NCBI RefSeq assembly: GCF_036116635.1 | Contig: NZ_CP107995.1 | Coordinates: 2,108,001 to 2,172,000, forward strand | Origin: Amycolatopsis sp. NBC_00345 | GTDB lineage: Bacteria > Actinomycetota > Actinomycetes > Mycobacteriales > Pseudonocardiaceae | Direction: 5' to 3' | Length of the DNA stretch: 64,000 bases | In this document: positions 16,674-25,456 of the stretch, one piece after another | Position numbering within the stretch: position 1 is the first letter of the stretch | How the letters are laid out: each line of letters starts with the position of its first letter | Made by a program: the position numbers and the translations under genes | Notes under the pieces: model-generated | The model's input: the letters and a program-made list of their open reading frames with translations, nothing else | The model's database searches: none | What the model was told of the DNA's origin: nothing

Positions 16674-17417
16674 ATGGTGACTGCTGAACTGCGTGGGCTG
16701 ACCGTCCATATCGACACGGGCCGGTGGAGCGAGACCGTCCTCGACGCGGTGAACCTCGCCGTGCCTGAAGGCCGGATTACCGCTCTCCTAGGCGAATCCG
16801 GATGTGGCAAGTCCATGACCGCCGCCGCGCTGAGCGGCCGGCTGCCCACGTCGGCGAAGACCACCGGGCACGTGTGGATCAACGGCACGGACGTGCAGGA
16901 CGAGCGAAGCTGGCGGCAGCTCCGGGGCCGGACCGTCGGCTTGGCGCCCCAATCGGGAGCCGTCGCCTTCACCGCGGGGGAGACCGTCGGCACGCAGTTG
17001 CGTGAGCTGGAACGTCGTCACCGGCGATGGACCCTCGACCGTGCCTGCGCCGCGGCCCGCTATCCGGTCGAGGCGTTCGATCTGTACCCGGGCCAGCACT
17101 CCGGCGGGCAGATCCAGCGGGCCGCACTCGCCGCCGCGCTTTTGCCCGCACCCGATCTGCTCATCGCCGACGAGCCCACCGCCTCCTTGGACGCGGGCCT
17201 CGCGCACGAGGTGTGGGGCGCCCTGCGCGAGTACGCGGACACCGGTGCCGCCGTACTCGCCATCACGCAGGAAGTGCCCTTGCTGACCGCCACCGGCGTC
17301 GCCGACCGCATGGTGTTCATGCGCGACGGCCGGATCACCATTGCCGGCCCCGCGACCGAGATCCGCGGCCTCGCCGACCCGTATGTGCAAGGCTTCTTCC
17401 GAGAGATCGGGGAATAG
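16674..17417 (+). CDS. Orphan ABC transporter ATPase, peptide/nickel type
   Basis: 247 residues with all nucleotide-binding motifs: Walker A GESGCGKS near 38-45, signature HSGGQIQR near 142 (His instead of Leu), Walker B LLIADEPTAS and the switch glutamine/histidine region ITQEVPLL. The layout is that of a DppD/OppD-type ATPase, but the C-terminal oligopeptide-specific extension is missing, and no permease or binding protein is next to it. RBS GGGAGG precedes the ATG. It could serve a transporter elsewhere or have lost its partners. Confidence 0.85.
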   Translation: MVTAELRGLTVHIDTGRWSETVLDAVNLAVPEGRITALLGESGCGKSMTAAALSGRLPTSAKTTGHVWINGTDVQDERSWRQLRGRTVGLAPQSGAVAFTAGETVGTQLRELERRHRRWTLDRACAAARYPVEAFDLYPGQHSGGQIQRAALAAALLPAPDLLIADEPTASLDAGLAHEVWGALREYADTGAAVLAITQEVPLLTATGVADRMVFMRDGRITIAGPATEIRGLADPYVQGFFREIGE

Positions 17418-17446
17418 CTCGCCGCCGTTCCTCGCGGGGCGGCGGA

Positions 17447-18616
17447 TCAGCGGGTGTTCTGGGGACGCAGCAGGCGTTCGTTGAGGTGTCTCCGCGCGTC
17501 TTCCACGTTGATGACGGAGTCCACCTTGATGATGCCGGCCAGGTCGGCGCAGGCTTCGGCGGCCGCTCCGGCGCGGGGCAGCATGAGGTCTTCGTAGGCG
17601 CGGACGGCGTGGTCGAGGCCGGGGTGGGTGGCGATCGCGGTGGCGAGGTCGGCGCCGTCGAGCATCGCGAGGTTGGCGCCGATGCCGTACGGGGGCATGA
17701 GGTGGGCCGCGTCGCCGAGGAGGGTGATGCCGGGGACGTGCTCCCAGGTGTGTCCGATGGGCAGGACGTGCAGGGGCCGGTTGACGAAGCCGCCGTCGGA
17801 CTCGCGGATCAGGTCGAGCAGGCGGTCGTGCCAGCCGTCGAACACCGCGAGGAGGTGGCCGCGCACGGCTGCGGCGTCGTCGAGGTCCAGGCCGGCGGTG
17901 ACGTGCCAGCCGAGGGGGACGTCGAGTCCGGCGTACACGCGGATGTGCCCGCCGCTGTTGCGTTGCGCGGACAGCATGGCGCGGCCGGACTTCGCCGCCA
18001 GGGTGCCGTTTCCGACCAGGCGCGCCAGGGCCGGGTGGCGGGTGTCGGCGTCGTCGAGCCAGGTTTCGACGATGGTGTCGCCCGTGTAGGCGGGGGTCGC
18101 GTCGGAGAGCGCGGGGCGGGTCCGCGACCAGGCTCCGTCGGCGCCGACGACGAGATCGAAGTCCTGGGTCGTGCCGGCACCGAAGTGCAGGCGGGCGGTG
18201 CCCTCGCCCGGGGTGACCGCGTCCACCGAGTGTCCCCAATGGACGGTACCGGGGGTGAGGGAGTCCAGGAACAGGTCGCGCAGCTGGCCGCGGTCGATCT
18301 CGGGCGCGTTGGTGGCACCGTCGGTGGGCTGCTCGTGGTGGACCAGCGCGCCGGTGATGGGGTCGAGTCCGCGCATTTCCTGGCCTTCGGGGCGGGCCAA
18401 GGCGCGGAACTCTTCGAACAGGCCGGCGGTGCGCAGCGCGGCTTGGCCGGTGTCGACGTGCAGGTCCAGCATGCCGCCCTGGGAACGGGCATGACGAGAG
18501 CTCTCGCGCTCGAACACGGTGACCCGATGGCCGTGCCGTTGGAGGGTCCGGGCGCAGGCGAGGCCACCGATACCGGCGCCGACGACCGCGATGTGAGGAC
18601 TGCGAAGGGAGTTCAT
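17447..18616 (-). CDS. FAD-dependent monooxygenase (PHBH/TetX class)
   Basis: 389 residues of the group A flavoprotein hydroxylases. The dinucleotide-binding GAGIGGLACA is at 13-22, the DG motif is DLVVGADGAWSRTR near 155-168, and the second FAD motif is GDAAHLMPPYGIGANLAM near 300-317. These enzymes use NAD(P)H to hydroxylate aromatic or polyketide-like substrates; relatives of TetX inactivate drugs. It is divergent from a TetR regulator with a palindromic operator between them, so the pair is probably an inducible detoxification or tailoring unit. Confidence 0.9.
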   Translation of the reverse strand: MNSLRSPHIAVVGAGIGGLACARTLQRHGHRVTVFERESSRHARSQGGMLDLHVDTGQAALRTAGLFEEFRALARPEGQEMRGLDPITGALVHHEQPTDGATNAPEIDRGQLRDLFLDSLTPGTVHWGHSVDAVTPGEGTARLHFGAGTTQDFDLVVGADGAWSRTRPALSDATPAYTGDTIVETWLDDADTRHPALARLVGNGTLAAKSGRAMLSAQRNSGGHIRVYAGLDVPLGWHVTAGLDLDDAAAVRGHLLAVFDGWHDRLLDLIRESDGGFVNRPLHVLPIGHTWEHVPGITLLGDAAHLMPPYGIGANLAMLDGADLATAIATHPGLDHAVRAYEDLMLPRAGAAAEACADLAGIIKVDSVINVEDARRHLNERLLRPQNTR

Positions 18617-18641
18617 GCCAGCAGGAAATCACAACGACTAC

Positions 18642-18663
18642 AAACATGCAACGTTCAATGTTT
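18642..18663. promoter_or_regulatory. TetR operator palindrome
   Basis: The 22-bp sequence has outer arms AAACAT (18642-18647) and ATGTTT (18658-18663) and a central AACGTT (18650-18655), all sharing one dyad axis at 18652.5; only the two-base spacers break symmetry. It abuts the -35 box of the TetR gene and lies 26 bp upstream of the monooxygenase start, as expected for a repressor acting on both. Confidence 0.75.
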
Positions 18664-18691
18664 TGACTGTTTCACCTTTGGTCCGTACGGT
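18663..18691 (+). promoter_or_regulatory. Sigma70-type promoter of the TetR gene
   Basis: TTGACT (18663-18668), a 17-base spacer and TACGGT (18686-18691) form a near-consensus promoter. The GTG start codon at 18698 is six bases after the -10 box, so the transcript is leaderless. Confidence 0.7.
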
Positions 18692-18697
18692 GGCGGG

Positions 18698-19282
18698 GTG
18701 AGTGAGCAGACCGGCCGGCGCGAGCGCAAGAAGGCCCAGACCCGCCAGGCCCTGGCCGACGCCGCGCTCGAGCTGTTCCTCGACCGCGGCTACGACCAGG
18801 TGGGGGTCAGGGAAGTGGCTGACGCGGCCGACGTGTCGGCGACGACCCTGTTCAAGTACTTCCCGACCAAGGAGTCGCTGGTCTTCGACATCGACGAGGA
18901 CGTCGAGGCGGCGCTCGTGGCCGCCGTGCGCGACCGTGCCCCGGGCCGGCCTCTGCTGCCGGCCCTGCGCGAGCACATCCGGCACCGGGCGACCACGGTC
19001 GCCGCCTATCCGCACACCGCCGCCTTCACCCGCATGATCGAAGACACCCCGGCCCTGCGCGACTACGCCCGCCGCATGTGGCTGCGCCACGAGACCGCCC
19101 TGGCCCAGGCCATCGCCGACGAGGCCGGCGCCTCCGCGGACGACATCGGCTGCGCCGCACTGGCCCGGTTCGCACTCGAGGCCGTCAGCCTGGCCCATCA
19201 ACATCCTGACCCGCCCCAGGCGGTCGACACGATCTTCGCTTTGCTCGAACGCGGATGGGCAGCGACGTATCCCGACGCCTGA
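18698..19282 (+). CDS. TetR family transcriptional regulator
   Basis: 194 residues. The N-terminal HTH (about 20-65) has the TetR pattern ALELFLDRGYDQVGVREVA, then VSATTLFKYFPTKESLV. The C-terminal ligand-binding part is helical, with ALARFALEAVSLAHQHP typical of the actinobacterial subgroup beside oxidoreductases. The GTG start lacks an RBS but sits six bases after a -10 box. It probably represses itself and the divergent FAD monooxygenase through the palindrome at 18642-18663. Confidence 0.9.
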   Translation: MSEQTGRRERKKAQTRQALADAALELFLDRGYDQVGVREVADAADVSATTLFKYFPTKESLVFDIDEDVEAALVAAVRDRAPGRPLLPALREHIRHRATTVAAYPHTAAFTRMIEDTPALRDYARRMWLRHETALAQAIADEAGASADDIGCAALARFALEAVSLAHQHPDPPQAVDTIFALLERGWAATYPDA

Positions 19283-19572
19283 GCCGTGGCGTTTCGGCGC
19301 ACTTACGCGCGCTGTATGCGGCAGAAGTGGATATTCGATTACGCACGAACTGCTGTATTCGGCGAGCCGGGAAGCCCGTGCAGATCTTGCGCCGGATAGG
19401 TGACCGGGCAGCTGTACATTTCGCGGGAAATTCAAAAGTTTAGAGCCTGACCTGCGCTGATACCTCAGTTCGGGTGACAACTCGCTCTCATTGTTCCCCA
19501 CGGTCCGATTCCCCCACTGCGGCGGCGGGGCAGCGGGTATCCTGGAATATCGGGCACGGGAGGGGCCGCGGC

Positions 19573-22500
19573 ATGTCGACGGGCAAGGCGAGCGGGCAGC
19601 TTGGCTGGCTGGCGGCGATTCTGGCACCGCCGGGTGCCGCGGCCGGGCTCTGGTCCGGCTGGGTCCACGCGCATTTCGTCCTCGCCGTGATCCTGTTGAT
19701 CGTCTACGAAGGTGTGCTGGCGCTCCTGTCGTTCGTCCGGGAAGTCGCCTCGGAACTCGTCAAACGCTGGCGGGCGCGATTCATCGACTGGATCGACCAG
19801 AGCCTCGGGCGCAAACTGGTGCGCTTCGACCGCCGGTACCGGGAGTTCGTCCTCGCGACCCTGCGGTTCGTCGATCTCAAGGGCCTGGCGACCATCGGGC
19901 CCTACACGCCCCAGCTCGACGAGGTCTTCGTGGAACCCTGGCTGGTGCCGCGAAGCCCGCACCAGGTGATGTCGGACCCGCTGGCCGACGTGCCGGCCGA
20001 ACTGACCGAGCGCTCGTCGCTGTGGGAACGGCTCGACCGGCCTTCCCCGAACGTGCTGGCGGTCGTCGGCGCGGCGGGCAGCGGCAAGACGACCCTGCTG
20101 CGCCACGCGGCCCGCCGGATCTGCCACACCAGGGGGAAGCGGCGGCGCACGGTGCCGATCTTCTTGTTCCTGCGCGATCACGCGGCCGAAATCCTGGCCA
20201 CCCCGGCCGTGACGCTGGCGGATCTCCAGCGCGGCACGCTCGGGCGATATCGGGAGGACGAGCCGCACGGCTGGTTCGAACAGAAACTGCGCGACGGTTC
20301 GTGCGTGGTCCTGCTCGACGGGCTCGACGAAGTGCCGGCCCCCGGCGACCGCCGCTCGGTCTCGGACTGGGTGGAGCGGCAGATCGGCCAGTACCCGGGG
20401 AACGACTACGTGATCACCTCCCGCCCGCACGGCTACCGGGCCGCCGCGATCACCGGCGCCACGGTGTTCCAGGTGCGGCGGTTCACCGACGAACAGGTCG
20501 CGCGCTTCGTGCGCGGGTGGTACCGGTCGATCGAGCAGCAGACCACCGGCGTGGACGCCGACGAGCTGGAGTCGCGCGCCGTCTCCGCCGCCGACGATCT
20601 GCTCGATCGGCTGAGGAATTCGGCCGCGCTGCGCGAACTCACCGTGAACCCGTTGCTGCTGACCATGATCGCCAACGTGCATCACTACCGCAGCGCGCTG
20701 CCCGGGAGCCGGGCCGAGCTCTACAGCGAGATCTGCGAAGTGATGCTGTGGCGGCGGCACAGTGCCAAGCGGCTGCCGATCGAACTCGGCGGGGACCAGA
20801 AGGAACTGCTGCTGCGCCAGCTCGCTTTCACCATGATGGAGCGCCGGATACGGGACCTCCCGCGCTCCGGGGTGCTCGCCGCGCTCAAACCGATGCTGCG
20901 CCGGGTCTCCAAGGACCTCACGGCGGAGGCGTTCCTGGCCGACGTCGGTGCCAGCGGGCTGCTGGTCGAACGTGAGAACGGCCTGTATTCCTTCACCCAC
21001 CACACTTTCCAGGAACATCTCGCCGCCGTGCACATCCAGGACAAGGGACCGTCCGGCCTGCTCCCGGGGAATGTCGACGACGAGTGGTGGCGGGAATGCA
21101 CGCTGCTCTACTCCGCCCGCGCGGACACCGACCCGATCATCCGGGCCTGCCTCGAGTCCGGCAGCGTCATCGCGCTCGCGCTGGCGTTCGACTGCGCGCA
21201 GCACGCCCGCGAGATCGACCCCGCGCTGCGGGACCAGCTGGACGGGCTGTTGCACTCGAGTTACGCCGCCGACACCGATCCGCGCCGCCGCAGGCTGATG
21301 GCGCGGGTGATGGTGAACCGGCATCTGCGTAATCTCACCCCCGCCGCCGGGACCGCGCGCATCTGCGTCCAGCCGATCACCGGTGACATCTACTGGCTCT
21401 TCCTCGCCGACACCGGCACCGCGCCTCCCGACGATCCGCGGCCGTTCGTCCCGGGGGCCGGCGGTCCGGTGGTCGGGGTGCGACCGGCCGACGTGCTCGG
21501 ATTCATCCAGTGGGTCAACGAAATCGCCGGCGGCGGGCAGGTCTACCGGCTGCCCAGCCGCGCCGAGATCAAGGACCCCGCGGTGCGGCACGCGCTCGGT
21601 CAGCCCGCCGGGCCGTCGGGCAGCCTCAGCGTGTGGCTGCGGCCGGACGCGCCGGGGGCGCTGGAGCTGTGGACGGCGGAGGACGGGCCGCACCCCCACA
21701 CGATCACCTCCGGGGACCTGATCCGGCACGTCACCCAGGATCTCGAGGGCTCGGCCACGACACTGGCCAGGTTGCTGGTGATCCGGTCGCTCGTGCTGCT
21801 GCGGTCCGTCTCGTTCAATCTCGATCATGGCGTGGCGAATGCCCGTGCCCACGACCTGACCGGCGAACTGGTCCGCGGCCTGGCCGGCGCGGCGGAGCTG
21901 GCCCACGCCGGCGAGCCGGCCTTGGTCCGGCTGCTCGATTCGGCGACGGCGCGCGCTTCCGATCTGGCGCGCGCGGTCGGCCGGGAGGTCGACCGCGCCG
22001 AAGCCCTCGACCTGGCCCGCCTGCGTGATCTCGGCCGTCTGCACACGCTGAACAACACGCTGGCGCTGGACCTCTCCCTGGGGCGCCCGTTCGACACGGC
22101 CCGCAAACGCGGACCGGACAAGGAAAGCGACCTGGTGCACGACCTCGACCGGTCCCTGTCCCGCGATTTCGAGTATGCCCGCCGGTTGGCCGGTGCACTG
22201 GGCAAAGACCTCGACCGGGCCCTCGAACCGGAACTCGAACTGGACCTGGACATCGTGCTCGGCCTCGACCTGGCCCGCGACGCCGAGCGCGGCCCGGCAC
22301 CGTCCGCCGAGTTCGAACGGCATTTCACCCGGCTCACCGGACCGGCACTGGCTCGTGCCCTCGCGCAGGCGTTGCACGAGTCCCAGGACCTGAAAACCGG
22401 GGACTGGCACCGGTTCCAGGATGCGTTCGCGCGTGCTTTCGTGGCCGCCGCGGACATCGGCACCACCGGCTACGTCGTTCCGCCCGGCTCGCTCGCGGCG

Positions 22501-22806
22501 GAGATCCAGCGCGCCTGCGAAGCTGTCCGGGCCGGGGCCGGTCCGGCCGCGGGCAGGCTCGGCGAGGTCACGGTCCGGCTGGAGGAACTCGCGGTGCCCG
22601 TCTTCGGCCGCGAACGCGAACTCACCGTGGGCACCGCGAAGGCGATCCGCATCGCCGCGCTGTGCCTGGCGGCCGAAGCGGAAACGTTGGCGGACAGCGG
22701 TTCCGCCGCCGCGTTCCGCCGGGTCGCGGCGGGGGTCAGCCTGCTCGAGCTCCGCCGCAGCAGCCAGTCGCCCGCCACCGAGACGATCGTGCTCGCCAGT
22801 GCCTGA
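19573..22806 (+). CDS. NACHT-domain STAND NTPase with membrane anchor and FGE-like domain
   Basis: 1077 residues from ATG 19573. A membrane helix is at about 34-55. The NACHT NTPase follows: Walker A GAAGSGKTT near 166-173, Walker B CVVLLDGLDEV near 244-254 with the NACHT-type DGLDE, sensor VITSRPHGY near 280-288, and a winged-helix region ending FTHHTFQEHLAA. Residues about 595-670 resemble a formylglycine-generating-enzyme/SUMF domain (PVVGVRPADVLGFI, then YRLPSRAEI) but look degenerate. Residues about 750-905 are rich in Leu, Asp and Arg helices. Bacterial NACHT proteins are NLR-like immune sensors against phage, so a defence role is inferred. The upstream 290 bp is less GC-rich than the surroundings. 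Confidence 0.85.
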   Translation: MSTGKASGQLGWLAAILAPPGAAAGLWSGWVHAHFVLAVILLIVYEGVLALLSFVREVASELVKRWRARFIDWIDQSLGRKLVRFDRRYREFVLATLRFVDLKGLATIGPYTPQLDEVFVEPWLVPRSPHQVMSDPLADVPAELTERSSLWERLDRPSPNVLAVVGAAGSGKTTLLRHAARRICHTRGKRRRTVPIFLFLRDHAAEILATPAVTLADLQRGTLGRYREDEPHGWFEQKLRDGSCVVLLDGLDEVPAPGDRRSVSDWVERQIGQYPGNDYVITSRPHGYRAAAITGATVFQVRRFTDEQVARFVRGWYRSIEQQTTGVDADELESRAVSAADDLLDRLRNSAALRELTVNPLLLTMIANVHHYRSALPGSRAELYSEICEVMLWRRHSAKRLPIELGGDQKELLLRQLAFTMMERRIRDLPRSGVLAALKPMLRRVSKDLTAEAFLADVGASGLLVERENGLYSFTHHTFQEHLAAVHIQDKGPSGLLPGNVDDEWWRECTLLYSARADTDPIIRACLESGSVIALALAFDCAQHAREIDPALRDQLDGLLHSSYAADTDPRRRRLMARVMVNRHLRNLTPAAGTARICVQPITGDIYWLFLADTGTAPPDDPRPFVPGAGGPVVGVRPADVLGFIQWVNEIAGGGQVYRLPSRAEIKDPAVRHALGQPAGPSGSLSVWLRPDAPGALELWTAEDGPHPHTITSGDLIRHVTQDLEGSATTLARLLVIRSLVLLRSVSFNLDHGVANARAHDLTGELVRGLAGAAELAHAGEPALVRLLDSATARASDLARAVGREVDRAEALDLARLRDLGRLHTLNNTLALDLSLGRPFDTARKRGPDKESDLVHDLDRSLSRDFEYARRLAGALGKDLDRALEPELELDLDIVLGLDLARDAERGPAPSAEFERHFTRLTGPALARALAQALHESQDLKTGDWHRFQDAFARAFVAAADIGTTGYVVPPGSLAAEIQRACEAVRAGAGPAAGRLGEVTVRLEELAVPVFGRERELTVGTAKAIRIAALCLAAEAETLADSGSAAAFRRVAAGVSLLELRRSSQSPATETIVLASA

Positions 22807-22860
22807 GACCGGTATCCGATGTCTCGTGACCGGTGGCGGGCCACCACCCGGGAGTCCGAT

Positions 22861-23664
22861 GTGGACTCGGTGACACTGCATGTGGCGGCTCGCCGGCATC
22901 TGATGGAGCGCTACGACGAGCTGGTCGGCCGCTACGCCGCGCTGCCCAACCAGGGACGCGCCGAAGACGGGTACAACTACCGTCCCGAGGCGTGGCGGAT
23001 CTTCCCGCGCTACAACGTGGTCGCGGCGATTCTGGCGGGGGTCGAGCGGCTCGATCCGGACCGGCTTCCCGAGCCACCGGACCTGCTCGACCAGCTTGTC
23101 GAGGCTGCGGCCACCGCCCAGTCGCTGTTCACCGAGCCGGCGTCCAACGAGGTGGCCGCGGCGGTGATGGCCGAGGAACGCCGTCTCTTCGCCTCGACCG
23201 TGCGGGGGTGGGCCGCCCGCGACGATCTGCCGGTACGGCCACTGCCGTACCGGCGCGTGCTCACCTCGGCCGAATCGGCTGCCCGGCAGCGGCAGCTAAA
23301 CCAACGATGGGGGCTGGTCGGCCGACAGTGGCATCCGATGATCGCCGGACCAACCCCGCCGGACGTGCTGGTGCTGGCGGAGGAGTCCATGTGGGACGGC
23401 CAGGCCGTCGACCACGTGCGCGCCGCGCTGCGCACGGCGGGCGCTGGCCGCGTGACCGAGTTGCGCGAGTACGGCGAGGACTACCTCATCGACGTGGACC
23501 TCGTCGCGCCTCGGTACACCGGTGCCGAAGGCGTATGGAGCGACGACACGCTCACCTGGATCGCCTACGCATCCTTCGAAGGAACCGTCGCCTTCGGAGG
23601 CCACCTCGCCACCATCCTGACCACCACCTGGCCCGGCCTCGATCACTGGCGCTGGACTTCCTGA
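22861..23664 (+). CDS. Unknown protein paired with the NACHT NTPase
   Basis: 267 residues from GTG 22861, which has GGGAG six bases upstream; an ATG at 22819 in the same frame lacks an RBS. It follows the NACHT gene by 54 bp (12 bp if the earlier start is used), so both are likely co-transcribed. No membrane helix or signal peptide is seen. The N-terminal half is helical (AARRHLMERYDELVGRYAAL), the C-terminal half is mixed with an acidic, aromatic end (TWIAYASFEGTVAFGG). No catalytic motif is recognisable. It may be a partner, effector or regulator of the NACHT protein. Confidence 0.65.
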   Translation: MDSVTLHVAARRHLMERYDELVGRYAALPNQGRAEDGYNYRPEAWRIFPRYNVVAAILAGVERLDPDRLPEPPDLLDQLVEAAATAQSLFTEPASNEVAAAVMAEERRLFASTVRGWAARDDLPVRPLPYRRVLTSAESAARQRQLNQRWGLVGRQWHPMIAGPTPPDVLVLAEESMWDGQAVDHVRAALRTAGAGRVTELREYGEDYLIDVDLVAPRYTGAEGVWSDDTLTWIAYASFEGTVAFGGHLATILTTTWPGLDHWRWTS

Positions 23665-23710
23665 CCCCGATCGCCACGCCACAACCGGGCAGGCAAAGGA
23701 CATCGAGCGA

Positions 23711-23893
23711 TCAGGGCCGGCGGTCCTTCTCGGTGGCAACGGCGGAGGCGGAGAGGAGCGTCGCGCCGGCGAGGCTGCCCCAGAGGGCGGCCGGGCCGTG
23801 GGAGGCGAGCGCGGTGATGACCGCCGGGGAGACGGCGAGGCCGAAGCCCGTGGAGAGCTGGAAGCGGGCGAGGGCGCGTCCCAGGACGTGGGC
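23711..23893 (-). pseudogene. C-terminal remnant of an MFS transporter
   Basis: Read from 23893 down to the TGA at 23711-23713, 60 codons give an MFS tail: ALARFQLSTGFGLAVSPAVI, a second hydrophobic segment ALWGSLAGATLL and a polar end ATEKDRRP. No start codon or upstream helices remain. The fragment ends exactly where a piece of an unrelated oxidoreductase on the other strand begins, marking a deletion junction. Confidence 0.7.
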
Positions 23894-23895
23894 AG

Positions 23896-24315
23896 GACGT
23901 CACCGAGGAGTCGTTCCACCGGCTGCTGCGCAACTACGGCGAGTGGCACGAGCGCAACAGCGCGCCCGATTCCCGCTACGCCAGCCTCTTCAGCCCGCTG
24001 CTGCTCACCGGGCGCAAACCGGGCGACGACCCCGGCGGGTTCGCCATGGTGGCCACAGTGGACGGAGCCCGCCCCGATTCCGACGGGCTGCTGCGCGACT
24101 ACCTCGCGGAGGTCACCGACGGCGTCCCGGGCACGGCCACGGTCGATCCGCCCCACCGGCTGCCGTGGCTGGCGGCGGTGAAAGCCGGGGCACTGAGCCA
24201 GGCCGACGAATCCGGGATGTTCAAAGCGAAAGCGGCCTACCTGCGGAGACGGTTCACCGACGAGCAGATCGGGACCGCCTACACCCACCTGACCAGCGCG
24301 GACCACAAACACGGC
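23896..24315 (+). pseudogene. Internal fragment of a berberine-bridge-type FAD oxidoreductase
   Basis: About 140 codons read as the C-terminal half of a BBE-type FAD-binding oxidoreductase: NYGEWHERNSAPDSRYASLF, LLLTGRKPGDDPGGFAM, LPWLAAVKAGALSQADESGM and KAAYLRRRFTDEQI. The FAD-binding N-terminal domain and the final BBE motif are both missing. An ATG at 24046 opens a shorter frame but without a credible RBS. It is a leftover, not a gene. Confidence 0.75.
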
Positions 24316-24423
24316 GTGCAGCGGGATGGTGAGGCGGCCCTGGCCGGCGAGGCCGGCCGCCAGTGGCAGTCCTGCCCAGCCCGGCGACTTTCGACACCGT
24401 GCGGAGCCAGTGGGGCAAGGCAG

Positions 24424-24534
24424 GAGGCCGCCGCAGCGCACGACATCAGCGCCACGGGCCACGCGCGCGGCAAGATCGTCATCACCGTGCGGACGATTCG
24501 GCCCGCAGCAGGGCGGCCGCTCCCGGGGCCATGA
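24424..24534 (+). pseudogene. C-terminal stub of a zinc/NADP-type alcohol dehydrogenase-like protein
   Basis: A short frame ending at TGA 24532-24534 contains AAAAHDISATGHARGKIVITV, the usual C-terminal ending of NADPH:quinone reductase/alcohol dehydrogenase family proteins, followed by an unrelated tail. It is in the same frame as the preceding oxidoreductase fragment but separated by about 100 bases that match neither. It is the third remnant in this stretch. Confidence 0.55.
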
Positions 24535-24589
24535 GCGGAAACAGTGGCCGGGGTAGTAATTTCACTCAGGATCGAGGGGAGCGGACGGA

Positions 24590-25441
24590 GTGGCACGTCT
24601 TCATGTCGGCTGCGCGATGTGGACGCACAAGGCGTGGGCCGGGAGGTTCCTGCCGCCGTCGCTGCCGGCCAAGGAGCGCCTGCGGGCCTACGCCGGCTGG
24701 TGCAACGCGGTCGAGGGCAACACCACCTTCTACGCGACTCCCGCCCGGGACACCGTCGCCACGTGGGCGGAACAGACGGACTCCGGTTTCCGGTTCGTGG
24801 TCAAGCTGCCCAAGGTCGTCACGCACGAGCGCCGGTTCGTGGGTGTCGAGACGGAGATGCGGGCGTTCCTGGACGCGATCGAACCCCTCGGCGAACGGGC
24901 GGTGCTGTGGAGCCAGTTGCCCGGCTCGTTCGGCCCTTCGGACGTCGAGGCCCTCGGCCGCTTCCTGCGCCGGCTCCCGGCCGGCCGCCGGCGCGCCGTG
25001 GAGGTGCGTCACCCCGGGTTCTTCACCGACGCCGGCTCGACGTCGCTGCTGGAGGGGGTGCTCGCCGGCGCGGAGGCCGAGTGGGTGCCGTTCGACACCA
25101 CAGTCTTCTTCCGGAGCCCACCGGCCAGCGAGGCCGAGCAGGATGCCTGGGCCAAGAAACCGCGGCTGCCGCGGCGGACGCGGGCGCTGACCGACCGTCC
25201 GATCGTCCGCTATCTGGGCCGGGACTCGGTCGAGGAGACGGTTGAGGGGTGGCGGCCGTGGACCGCGGTGGTCGCCGGCTGGCTGCGGGAGGGCCGGTCG
25301 CCGACGGTTTTCCTGCACACCCCCGACAACGACGACGCGCCGGCGCTCGCCCGCCGGTTCCACGACGACGTGCGAGCGCTGGTGCCCGGTCTCGACGCAC
25401 TGCCCGAGCCGGAGCCGGTTGAGCCCGCGACCCTGTTCTGA
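24590..25441 (+). CDS. DUF72 family protein
   Basis: 283 residues. The DUF72 (YecE-like) TIM-barrel fold is recognised from HVGCAMWTHKAWAGRFLP at the start, NAVEGNTTFYATP (about 41-53), FRFVVKLPKVVTHE and WSQLPGSFG, and the later AVEVRHPGFF. The family is widespread and conserved but has no established reaction. The GTG start has a purine-rich GAGGGGAGCGGACGG upstream. It follows directly after the gene remnants, so its promoter region may be new. Confidence 0.88.
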   Translation: MARLHVGCAMWTHKAWAGRFLPPSLPAKERLRAYAGWCNAVEGNTTFYATPARDTVATWAEQTDSGFRFVVKLPKVVTHERRFVGVETEMRAFLDAIEPLGERAVLWSQLPGSFGPSDVEALGRFLRRLPAGRRRAVEVRHPGFFTDAGSTSLLEGVLAGAEAEWVPFDTTVFFRSPPASEAEQDAWAKKPRLPRRTRALTDRPIVRYLGRDSVEETVEGWRPWTAVVAGWLREGRSPTVFLHTPDNDDAPALARRFHDDVRALVPGLDALPEPEPVEPATLF

Positions 25442-25456
25442 GCTTCGACGAGGCGG

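Noticed and set aside
17027..18697. Long plus-strand frame leading into the TetR gene, suggesting a fusion protein
   Set aside because: It runs antisense to the FAD monooxygenase with no domain. A promoter and leaderless GTG at 18698 define the true TetR start.
19465..22899. Very long open frame (1144 codons) on the minus strand opposite the NACHT gene
   Set aside because: High-GC third-position bias leaves the antisense frame open. Its sequence is Arg/Gly/Pro-rich with no domain, while the plus strand has clear NACHT motifs.
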